From Acidobacteriota bacterium (GTDB taxonomy: Bacteria > Acidobacteriota > Terriglobia > UBA7540): 9,008 bases of DNA. The position numbers were made by a program, and so were the translations under genes. The stretch lies in contig JAJYJL010000235.1 in the NCBI GenBank assembly GCA_021789565.1, positions 1-9,008 on the forward strand, in the 5' to 3' direction. Position 1 is the stretch's first letter. The number at the start of each line of letters is the position of its first letter. Of this stretch, positions 1 through 6,607 are shown piece after piece. Under the pieces are notes generated by a model. That model saw nothing but the letters and a program-made list of their open reading frames with translations. It did no database searches and was not told the DNA's origin.

Positions 1-2247
1 GAACTCCGGCTTGTTGTTTGGCGCACCGCTGGGCACAAAGTTGGCCTGGCCGCCGTTGGATTCGTTGATGGGTCCGAAGTAGTCCCAGCGCAGCCCGAGA
101 TTGAGGGTGAGCTTGGGACTGATTTTGTAGTCATCCTGGAAGTAGGTGGCGAAGTAGATCTTCTGGTCGTAGGTCTTGTTGATATTGGAAGCGTAGACCT
201 GGTCGGAACCGCCGGAGTAGTTCACACCGCCCGGGACGGTTGCGGCCTCAGGCGGCAGCAGGAACTGCGCCATGCCGTTTGTGTTGTTGTTGTTGTTCGG
301 AATATCGGCGAACGATCCGTTGTAGTCAAACTGACCTCTGGACCAGGCAGGCTGCAAGGTGGAGAACTTCACGTTCTGGAATTCGATACCCATCTTGAAG
401 CTGTGCTTGCCGTAGATCTTGGTGAAGTCATCGGTGACCTGGAGGGTCTGGCTGACTTCGTCAGAGGGCAGGAAGTTGTTGCTGCCGAGAGTGGCGAGGC
501 CGCCGAAGCCAAAGGCCGGCAGACCGCCGTTCTCGCTCACCTGAGGAATTCCCTGGATGCCGAACTGCGCGGGAATGCCCAGCTGACCGCCGACCGGTCC
601 GAAGCGCGTCGTGTGCAGGTGGTTCCAGCCAATACGTGCCTGGTTGACGGTGGTGGAGGTAAAGACGTGAGTGTAACCCGCCACGGCCTGATCTGCCTTG
701 GCCGTCTGCACGCCCTGCTGGAAGCTGCCGCCGTCGGCGATGCCGCCAAAAGGTCCGGGGATGTACTGCGGATCATCGTTGTAGCTGAAGCGGACGAACA
801 CCTGGTTCGCGGTATTCGGATCGTAGTCACCGCGAATGTCGAAGGTGTTTTTGTGCTCGTAGAGGTTCGGGCTGGTGTTGTAGTTGCCGACCAGCGCATT
901 GCTGGTGTACTTCGGGTAGAGATTGAGCAGCTTGACCGCGTTCGGGTCAATTCTGCCCGCAGGCAACATGTTCAGATCAGGGCAGGCAGCCAGCGAGTAG
1001 ACCATCGTCCCGGGTCCGCAGGCACCACTGAAAGCATCGCGGACGTAGTCCGTCTTGACGGCGGTAAGACCAGAGACGGGATCCACCTGTCCCGCCGTAA
1101 CGAGACGAGTTGTGGCCGGATCGAGAATGGCGCCGGCGGGAATGGTGCGGCCTAGAGCGTCCGTTCTGGCAGCAGCCGTTGTCTGAGCGTTGAGGATGTC
1201 CTGGAGGTTGGTGTAGTTGCTGGTCCGCTCGGCATTCGTCGGGACGGTCAGCACGCCGGAGGTGTTGCCCTGGACGCGGCGATAGCCTTCATAATCGCCG
1301 AAGAAGAACATCTTGTTCTTGACGATGGGGCCGCCGGCCGAAGCGCCGAACTGATTCAGGCGGAGTTCTGCGTTGATCGGGGTGGGGGTGTTCTTTTCAA
1401 ACCAGTCCTTGGCATCAAGGATGTTGTTGCGGAAGAACTCCCACACGGTGCCGTGGAGGCTGTTGGTACCGGACTTAATGGTCGCGTTCATGACCGCGCC
1501 GGCAGAGCGTCCGAGCTGCGCGCTGAAGTCGGCCGTCTGGACATTGAATTCCTGAATGGCATCGACCGGCGGCAGAATGATGAAGTTTGTACCGTTGAGA
1601 AAGTCAACGGCGTTTGAGTTGTTGTCAATGCCGTCGAGGAGGTAGTTGTTCTGCGCGGGGCGGAGGCCGTTTGCAGAGAACGCGCCGCTGGCTGCGTTAC
1701 CGCGGGTATCAGCCTGCGGTGTCTGCATGCCTGCGCCAAGCTGTGCGAGGAAGGTGAAGTTGCGTCCGTTGAGAGGCAGCGCATTGACTTCCTGTGAGCC
1801 GATGACCTGGCCAACGGAAGCTTCTTCCGTCTGCAACTCGGGCGGGGCCGTGCTGACTTCAACAGTTTCGCTCGCCTGTCCGAGCTTGAGGGTCACGTTC
1901 ACCTGCAAGACTTGCGCGATGGCGACGGAGAGGTTCTTTTGCGTGGTTGTCGCAAATCCGGGAGCGGCGACGGTCACTGTGTAGTGGCCGACCCGGACGG
2001 GCGAGAAGGTGTATCCGCCACTGGCATTGGACTTGGTCTGGAGCGTCAAACCGGTATCGGTGCTTTTGAGGGTGACTTGTGCGTTGGGCACAACGGCACC
2101 TGAGGCATCGAGCACTGTTCCCGTAATGGATCCTTCGTCGACCTGGCCAAATGCGCTTCTACCCTGAAGTAGAAGAACACAGAAGCAAGTGATGGCAACG
2201 CCTGCGAACAGGCGAAACCAGCGATTTGTGTTGCGATCACGGCACAT
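1..2247 (-). CDS. TonB-dependent receptor, Oar-like, with N-terminal carboxypeptidase-regulatory domain (partial, C-terminus missing)
   Basis: This is probably an outer-membrane, TonB-energised transporter or adhesin of the Oar type; the substrate is unknown. The frame is open for 749 codons from the ATG at 2247 to the left edge. Residues 1-34 form a signal peptide: a basic start, a hydrophobic stretch at about 13-28, and probable cleavage after SAFG before Q35. Residues 38-120 are a carboxypeptidase-regulatory-like beta-sandwich (GSITGTVLDASG, then a GGYTF turn near 77-81). ETVEVS at 127-132 resembles a TonB box. The plug domain follows, with LPLNGRNF at 157-164, LLDGIDNN at 203-210 and an IKSGTN segment later. 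Barrel strands follow, including QDDYKISPKLTLNLGLRWDY at 704-723. C410 and C422 could form a loop disulfide. Five consecutive AAC codons give N651-N655. Family members are usually about 1000-1200 residues, so several hundred C-terminal residues lie outside the window. The start is fixed by GGAGG 8 nt upstream. Family assignment is secure; the ligand is not. Confidence 0.95.
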   Translation of the reverse strand, partial: MCRDRNTNRWFRLFAGVAITCFCVLLLQGRSAFGQVDEGSITGTVLDASGAVVPNAQVTLKSTDTGLTLQTKSNASGGYTFSPVRVGHYTVTVAAPGFATTTQKNLSVAIAQVLQVNVTLKLGQASETVEVSTAPPELQTEEASVGQVIGSQEVNALPLNGRNFTFLAQLGAGMQTPQADTRGNAASGAFSANGLRPAQNNYLLDGIDNNSNAVDFLNGTNFIILPPVDAIQEFNVQTADFSAQLGRSAGAVMNATIKSGTNSLHGTVWEFFRNNILDAKDWFEKNTPTPINAELRLNQFGASAGGPIVKNKMFFFGDYEGYRRVQGNTSGVLTVPTNAERTSNYTNLQDILNAQTTAAARTDALGRTIPAGAILDPATTRLVTAGQVDPVSGLTAVKTDYVRDAFSGACGPGTMVYSLAACPDLNMLPAGRIDPNAVKLLNLYPKYTSNALVGNYNTSPNLYEHKNTFDIRGDYDPNTANQVFVRFSYNDDPQYIPGPFGGIADGGSFQQGVQTAKADQAVAGYTHVFTSTTVNQARIGWNHLHTTRFGPVGGQLGIPAQFGIQGIPQVSENGGLPAFGFGGLATLGSNNFLPSDEVSQTLQVTDDFTKIYGKHSFKMGIEFQNVKFSTLQPAWSRGQFDYNGSFADIPNNNNNTNGMAQFLLPPEAATVPGGVNYSGGSDQVYASNINKTYDQKIYFATYFQDDYKISPKLTLNLGLRWDYFGPINESNGGQANFVPSGAPNNKPEF
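283..297. repeat. (GTT)5 trinucleotide run inside the receptor gene
   Basis: Five perfect GTT units on the plus strand read as five AAC (Asn) codons, residues 651-655 of the receptor. One ACA codon and another AAC follow. The run sits in a predicted extracellular loop or turn of the barrel domain. In-frame slippage would add or remove single Asn residues without breaking the gene. Confidence 0.6.
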
Positions 2248-2255
2248 ACCGGTAA

Positions 2256-2260
2256 CCTCC
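2256..2260 (-). promoter_or_regulatory. Shine-Dalgarno site of the TonB-dependent receptor
   Basis: On the minus strand GGAGG lies 8 nt before the ATG at 2247, within GGAGGTTACCGGTATG. It is a near-ideal ribosome-binding site. It settles the start codon and places the signal peptide exactly at the N-terminus. Confidence 0.85.
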
Positions 2261-2287
2261 GTCTTTCTTCCTTCGCATCACATAAGA

Positions 2288-2311
2288 GGCGGCTTTCAAT
2301 GTCATGCCGCC
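2288..2311 (-). promoter_or_regulatory. Short GC hairpin in the receptor's leader
   Basis: GGCGGC (2288-2293) is the exact reverse complement of GCCGCC (2306-2311), with a 12-nt loop. It lies about 40-65 nt upstream of the receptor ATG, so it would be in the 5' leader if transcription starts near the candidate minus-strand promoter. It has no following U-run and so is not an intrinsic terminator. A 6-bp GC stem can arise by chance in DNA of this composition. Confidence 0.3.
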
Positions 2312-2372
2312 CTGTTAAGGAGCCGGTGCGGGATTGTAAACATTTTCATTAGCCTCCCCCGGCGTCTCAGGA

Positions 2373-2403
2373 AACCTACGGGATTTCGGCCTTTCTTGTC
2401 AAC
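2373..2403 (-). promoter_or_regulatory. Candidate promoter for the TonB-dependent receptor
   Basis: Read on the minus strand there is a perfect TTGACA -35 box (complement of 2398-2403). After a long 19-nt spacer comes TAGGTT, which keeps only the three most conserved -10 positions. It would give a leader of roughly 120 nt. An alternative, weaker pair is TTTACA (complement of 2335-2340) with TAACAG 17 nt downstream. Neither is convincing alone; the perfect -35 box is the main support. Confidence 0.25.
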
Positions 2404-2502
2404 CAAAAGTTTGAGATGAAAGTCAGAAAAATGATGGAGGCATAACGGGATCGTCTGGCTGCTGTGAAGTCAGCCTGCGGAATACCTCCGTAACTTACTG
2501 AT

Positions 2503-2529
2503 TCAATGAATTTTATTCGCTCAATGAAT
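2503..2529. repeat. Direct repeat TCAATGAAT, two copies
   Basis: TCAATGAAT occurs at 2503-2511 and again at 2521-2529, 18 bp apart start to start. The first copy sits in an 11-bp near-palindrome, ATTCA-A-TGAAT (2501-2511). The pair lies in an AT-richer island inside GC-rich DNA between the divergent genes. This arrangement would suit binding of a dimeric or tandem regulator, but no regulator gene is present in the window. Confidence 0.4.
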
Positions 2530-2546
2530 GACCGGCGCGCTCTGCG

Positions 2547-2614
2547 CTGGGGTGGCGCCTGAAGGGCGGCTCGCAGCTTCCACGAGACGGGGAGGCTGCT
2601 GCGCGCCACGCCGG
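2547..2614. other. GC-rich two-part hairpin in the intergenic region
   Basis: The outer stem pairs GTGGCGC (2552-2558) with GCGCCAC (2603-2609) and continues past one mismatch through 2547-2550 and 2611-2614. The inner stem pairs GCAGCTTCC (2573-2581) with GGAGGCTGC (2591-2599) through eight Watson-Crick pairs and one G-U, around a 9-nt loop. A lopsided internal loop (14 nt against 3 nt) joins the stems. TGGCGCC at 2553-2559 can alternatively pair with GGCGCCA at 2651-2657. There is no T-run on either side, so it is not a classical terminator. It could be a structured leader, an untranslated RNA or a chance GC fold. Confidence 0.35.
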
Positions 2615-2723
2615 GGCGGACGGCAGGCTCCCGATCTGGAAAGACGCCACGGCGCCAGAAATGGTGACTTCATGGGAGTTATCCCGATCGGCAGGCAGAA
2701 GCCAAACGAGGCACCAGAGCGGA

Positions 2724-2732
2724 TGCTATGAT
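2724..2732 (+). promoter_or_regulatory. Candidate extended -10 promoter of the CRTAC1/TPR operon
   Basis: TGCTATGAT combines an extended -10 dinucleotide (TG, one base upstream) with TATGAT, five of six matches to TATAAT. Transcription would start near 2739, leaving a leader of about 32 nt before the ATG at 2771. No good -35 box is found at 16-18 nt, which is tolerable for extended -10 promoters. The position relative to the gene is ideal, but the call rests on a short motif. Confidence 0.4.
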
Positions 2733-2770
2733 GCGGAAAACCTGAGAGGTCGCTGGGAATTCAAAGCATC

Positions 2771-5700
2771 ATGCCGCATCTTCGTCCGCCATCGTCTGTG
2801 CTCTCCCGGCGTACCATTCTGAAAGGACTTGGGTTCGCTCCGGTGTTGCTGCGCGCGGCGCCGCTGATGGGCCTTTCGCGCGGGTTGGGTGAGAGTGCCT
2901 CGGCCGCGGAGCGAGAGAGTTCACTTGCACTGGGCGAGGTTCGCTACCGGCCGCATGATCCTGATGAGTCTCCGCTCGCTGATTTGCTGCGACTCGTGGC
3001 GCCAGGCTCGGACTCGTACATCACGGAGAAGTACGCAGCTGCGATTGAGGCCGTCCTGCGCCGGTGGGGAGCGGCATTGCAGGCGTCTACGGCCCTATAT
3101 GACTCGCTGAGCGACGCGCTGGATGCGGCGATGCGCGGCATGTCGATGGGAAAAGCAGAAGAGCAGTCGGTCCGTTCCACGCATGGGATTCGCGTTGTGC
3201 GGCGGCAATATGGTGGCTCAATGATCGAAGGCCGCGCGTCATTTCTTGCAGGACTGAAGGAGTGGCTGAGCGGACTGGCTGTGGTTCGGACGGCGGAGTT
3301 TGAGATCTTCTCCATTGAGCCCGCGGATGGAGCCGGGCACAGCGTGCAGACGCGGATTCGCTATGATCTGGTGGCCGAGCGGAGGGACGGACAGATGGAG
3401 GAACGCGTCGGCTCATGGCGGGTCCGCTGGGCGAGCGAGGACGCGGAGAGATGGCGTGCAACGGAGTGGGAGGCGGGCGAAGAAACCATCTCGTTTGCGG
3501 ATGGAAAGGTTTTCATCGAAGTTACGGGGGCCGCGCTGGGCGGTATCGAGTCCTATCGCAAGCAGATGCTGCACGGAGCCGATTTCTGGAGAACGACGCT
3601 GGACGGCGCCGTGGGCATGGACATCTATTGCAACAATGGCCTGGCGATCGGGGACTATGACAACGATGGTTGGGAAGATCTGTATGTGTGTCAGGCAGCG
3701 GGACTTCCCAACCGTTTGTATCGCAATCGCGGAGACGGCACGTTTGAAGATGTAACGGAAAAGGCCGGAGTCGGCGTGCTGGATAACACGGCCTGCGCGC
3801 TGTTTGCGGATTTTGACAATCGCGGGCTCCAGGATCTGCTGGTGGTGTGCGGCACCGGGCCGCTGCTGTTTCGCAACCAGGGGGACGGAACCTTCAAGCT
3901 GAAGCCGGATGCGTTTCAGTTCAAGCGGCCGCCACAGGGCACTTTTACCCACGCAGCGATCGCCGACTACGATCGCGATGGACGCCTGGATATTTACTTC
4001 TGCCTTTACATGTACTACCTGGGACTGGATCAGTATCACTATCCCATCCCCTACTACGATGCGCGCAATGGCCCGCCGAACTGCCTGTTTCGCAACGAGG
4101 GCAACGGACGATTTGTGGAGACGACGGAGCTGTCGGGCCTGGATGTGGAGAACAACCGGTACAGTTTTGCCTGCGCGTGGGGCGATTCAAACGGCAACGG
4201 ACTGCCGGACCTGTTTGTGTCAAATGATTTCGGGACCTCGCAGCTGTACCAGAACAACGGGAATGGCACGTTCACGGTGGTATCGCGGCAGGCGGGTGTT
4301 GAGGGTGTTGGCGCTGGCATGGCCTGCACGTGGTGCGACTACGACAACGACGGCCACGAAGATGTGTACGTGCCGAGCATGTGGGAGGCGGCAGGCCAGA
4401 GAGTCTCTGAGCAGCCGCAGTTTCATCCGGACGCGCCGCCGCGGATTCGCGAGCTTTACCAGCGACACGCACGCGGGAATGCGCTTTATCACAACCAGGG
4501 GGATGGGACGTTTCTCAACGCCGGGCGCAAGGCTGGCGTGGAGATGGGGCGATGGTCGTGGTCGTCGGATTTCTGGGACTTTGACCACGATGGCTACCCG
4601 GACTTGTATGTAGCGAATGGCTACATTTCCGGCGTGAATCGCGAGGACCTGGCGAGCTTCTTCTGGCGGCAGGTGGTGGCGAAGTCGTCTGAGGACTCGA
4701 CGCCGGCGCGCGCCTACGAGCGGGGCTGGAATGCCATCAACGAACTGATCCGGTCGGACTATACGTGGCATGGCTTCGCGCGGAATGTGCTATTCGCCAA
4801 CAATCACGATGGGAGTTTTTCGGAGATCTCCGGTCCGGCGGGAATGGACTTTCTGGAGGACAGCCGAACGTTTGTGCTGGCGGATCTGGATCACGACGGA
4901 AGACTGGAAGTGGTGCTGAAGAATCGCAATGCGCCGCAGTTGCGCGTGCTGCGGAACGCGATGACGGATCTGGGGAAGTCAATCTGCTTCCAGTTGCGCG
5001 GCACCAAGAGCAACCGGGATGCGATTGGGGCCTCAGTGACCGTGGAGATGGGCGGACTGCGCCAGACCCGGTACGTGCGTGCGGGAACAGGCTTTCTGGC
5101 GCAGCATACCAAGGAGATCTTCTTTGGGCTGGGCGCGGCCAATGGACCGATTCGAGCGACTGTGCGATGGCCGAATGGCGCGACGCAGGTGTTTGAGGAC
5201 CTGCCGGTGCAGCATCGGGTGCGGATCGAAGAAGGAGCGTCCTCAGTGCAGGCCACGCCGTTTGCCCTCCAAGCCCAGGCTTTTGCACGCGAGAGCCCCG
5301 CACATGCAGAAGGCTCTTTGCCCGTCGACGTAAGCACGTGGCTGATTGAGCCGCTGAAGGCGCCGGACTTCAATCTGCCGGACGGCGAGGGAGTTCTGCA
5401 CAGCTTGCACGCTCTGCAGGGGAACACGGTGCTGATGACCTTCTGGTCCAGTGAGGCGCCGGTGAGCCTGGAGGTGTTGCAGGCGCTGCAGCGTGACGAA
5501 GCGGTGCTGCAGCGAGCGGGATTCAAGGTACTGGCAATCAACATGGACACTACCTCTACTTTGCGGCACGCTCAAACCTATGCCGCGGCGAAGCGGTTCT
5601 GGTTTCCCGTTCTGTCTGGCAGCGCCGAGGTTTGCGGCGTTTACAACATTCTTTATCGCCACATGTTTGACCGACGGCGCGACCTGGGTATTCCAACCTC

Positions 5701-6607
5701 TCTGCTGGTGGATGGCACCGGCATGATCGTGAAGGTGTACCAGGGGGCCATCGATGTGCGGGAGTTACAGAGGGACGTACGGGACATTCCCACGACCCAG
5801 GATGCGCGGATGGCAAAAGCGCTTCCCTTCCGTGGCCTGCTGATGCAGGACCAGTTTCAGCGCAACGATTTTACGTACGGGGTTGCGATGTTCCAGCACG
5901 GATACCTGGACGAGGCGGCACAATCATTCCGGCAGGTGATCGCGGTCAAGCCGCATAACGCGGACGCCTACTACAACCTGGGAACGCTGAGCCTGCGCCG
6001 CCACGATCTTGCAGGGGCGGTGGAATATCTGCAAAAGACGGTGGAACTGAATCCGGATTATCCGGAGGCGTGGAATAATCTCGGCATGATTGCCGCGCAG
6101 CAAGGCCGTGCGGACGAGGCCGTTGAGGACTTTAACCGTTCGCTGAAGCTGCGGCCCAACTACGGGATTGCGCTGCTGAACCTGGGGAATGTATACCGGC
6201 GCATGAGGCAGTTTGAGAAAGCGTCGGAGTATCTGGATCGCGCGCTCCACGAGCATCCGGATGATCCGGAAGTGCATTACAGCCTGGGCATGCTGTACGC
6301 ACAGCAGAACCAAATGGAGCAGGCGGAGACGTTCCTGACCAAGGCGGTCACGCTGCGGCCTGCGTATCCCGAGGCGTTGAATAACCTGGGCGTCCTCTAT
6401 GTTCGTGAAGAGAACTACGCAAAGGCTGAGGAGCAGTTTCAGAAGGGGATGGAAGTTGCGCCCGACTATGGCCAGTCGTACCTCAATCTGGCCAACCTGT
6501 ACACCATGCTGCATGAACGGGAAAAGGCGCGCTCTGTATTGGAAGAGATGCTCCGCGTGATACCCAACAATGCCGCCGCGCAACAGATGCTGGGGCAGCT
6601 GCAATGA
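2771..6607 (+). CDS. Tat-exported CRTAC1-family protein: FG-GAP/VCBS propeller, ASPIC/UnbV, redoxin-like domain and TPRs
   Basis: A complete 1278-residue exported protein, probably a periplasmic or surface binding scaffold; its function is unknown. Residues 1-45 are a twin-arginine signal (SRRTILK at 12-18, probable cleavage after ASA at 45). Residues 46-280 are helical then beta-rich, perhaps NTF2-like. Seven calcium-loop repeats begin at D295, D347, D399, D472, D523, D603 and D705 (for example DYDNDG), suggesting a seven-bladed propeller. Residues 735-815 match ASPIC/UnbV (NRDAIGA at 748-754, FFGLG at 784-788). Residues 860-1005 are a thioredoxin fold (APDF at 864-867, cis-Pro P975 in GIPTS), but the CxxC site reads FWSSEAPVS, with A896 and S899 in place of the cysteines. 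Residues 1032-1270 hold seven TPRs. The ATG at 2771 is the only start between the upstream in-frame stop at 2729 and the Tat motif. Its ribosome-binding site is weak. It overlaps the next gene by 4 nt. Confidence 0.95.
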   Translation: MPHLRPPSSVLSRRTILKGLGFAPVLLRAAPLMGLSRGLGESASAAERESSLALGEVRYRPHDPDESPLADLLRLVAPGSDSYITEKYAAAIEAVLRRWGAALQASTALYDSLSDALDAAMRGMSMGKAEEQSVRSTHGIRVVRRQYGGSMIEGRASFLAGLKEWLSGLAVVRTAEFEIFSIEPADGAGHSVQTRIRYDLVAERRDGQMEERVGSWRVRWASEDAERWRATEWEAGEETISFADGKVFIEVTGAALGGIESYRKQMLHGADFWRTTLDGAVGMDIYCNNGLAIGDYDNDGWEDLYVCQAAGLPNRLYRNRGDGTFEDVTEKAGVGVLDNTACALFADFDNRGLQDLLVVCGTGPLLFRNQGDGTFKLKPDAFQFKRPPQGTFTHAAIADYDRDGRLDIYFCLYMYYLGLDQYHYPIPYYDARNGPPNCLFRNEGNGRFVETTELSGLDVENNRYSFACAWGDSNGNGLPDLFVSNDFGTSQLYQNNGNGTFTVVSRQAGVEGVGAGMACTWCDYDNDGHEDVYVPSMWEAAGQRVSEQPQFHPDAPPRIRELYQRHARGNALYHNQGDGTFLNAGRKAGVEMGRWSWSSDFWDFDHDGYPDLYVANGYISGVNREDLASFFWRQVVAKSSEDSTPARAYERGWNAINELIRSDYTWHGFARNVLFANNHDGSFSEISGPAGMDFLEDSRTFVLADLDHDGRLEVVLKNRNAPQLRVLRNAMTDLGKSICFQLRGTKSNRDAIGASVTVEMGGLRQTRYVRAGTGFLAQHTKEIFFGLGAANGPIRATVRWPNGATQVFEDLPVQHRVRIEEGASSVQATPFALQAQAFARESPAHAEGSLPVDVSTWLIEPLKAPDFNLPDGEGVLHSLHALQGNTVLMTFWSSEAPVSLEVLQALQRDEAVLQRAGFKVLAINMDTTSTLRHAQTYAAAKRFWFPVLSGSAEVCGVYNILYRHMFDRRRDLGIPTSLLVDGTGMIVKVYQGAIDVRELQRDVRDIPTTQDARMAKALPFRGLLMQDQFQRNDFTYGVAMFQHGYLDEAAQSFRQVIAVKPHNADAYYNLGTLSLRRHDLAGAVEYLQKTVELNPDYPEAWNNLGMIAAQQGRADEAVEDFNRSLKLRPNYGIALLNLGNVYRRMRQFEKASEYLDRALHEHPDDPEVHYSLGMLYAQQNQMEQAETFLTKAVTLRPAYPEALNNLGVLYVREENYAKAEEQFQKGMEVAPDYGQSYLNLANLYTMLHEREKARSVLEEMLRVIPNNAAAQQMLGQLQ

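Larger units (their letters stand above)
2248..2770. other. Divergent intergenic region
   Basis: This 523-bp stretch separates the divergently read receptor gene and the CRTAC1/TPR operon, so it should carry both promoters and any shared control. It is unusually long for a compact bacterial genome. Visible elements are the receptor Shine-Dalgarno site, a GC hairpin at 2288-2311, a TTGACA box on the minus strand at 2398-2403, an AT-richer island at about 2490-2530 with a direct repeat, a strong hairpin at 2547-2614, and an extended -10 box at 2724-2732. Short ORFs here lack ribosome-binding sites and recognisable protein features. I saw no tRNA or known riboswitch. Confidence 0.8.

Noticed and set aside
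403..1155. A 250-codon plus-strand open frame across the receptor gene
   Set aside because: It lies opposite the receptor, whose frame gives a continuous recognisable TonB-receptor protein with signal peptide and Shine-Dalgarno site. The plus-strand translation has no family features. It is an antisense shadow of high-GC codon use.
2376..2609. A 77-codon minus-strand ORF in the intergenic region
   Set aside because: It begins with GTG without a ribosome-binding site and overlaps the candidate receptor promoter. The translation shows no recognisable features.
2547..2614. Intrinsic terminator interpretation of the GC hairpin
   Set aside because: No T-run follows on either strand, and no gene ends nearby, since the flanking genes diverge from this region.
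2528..2731. A 67-codon plus-strand ORF in the intergenic region
   Set aside because: It has no Shine-Dalgarno site and a low-complexity GC-driven composition, and it overlaps the hairpin and the candidate -10 box. There is no evidence that it is translated.
3413..4039. A 208-codon minus-strand open frame inside the propeller gene
   Set aside because: It is antisense to the FG-GAP repeats. Its repetitive look is the mirror of the DxDxDG codons and it matches no family I know.
5924..6604. A 226-codon minus-strand open frame opposite the TPR region
   Set aside because: It is antisense to the TPR repeats, with no ribosome-binding site noted and no recognisable motif; sense-strand TPR periodicity explains the long open frame.
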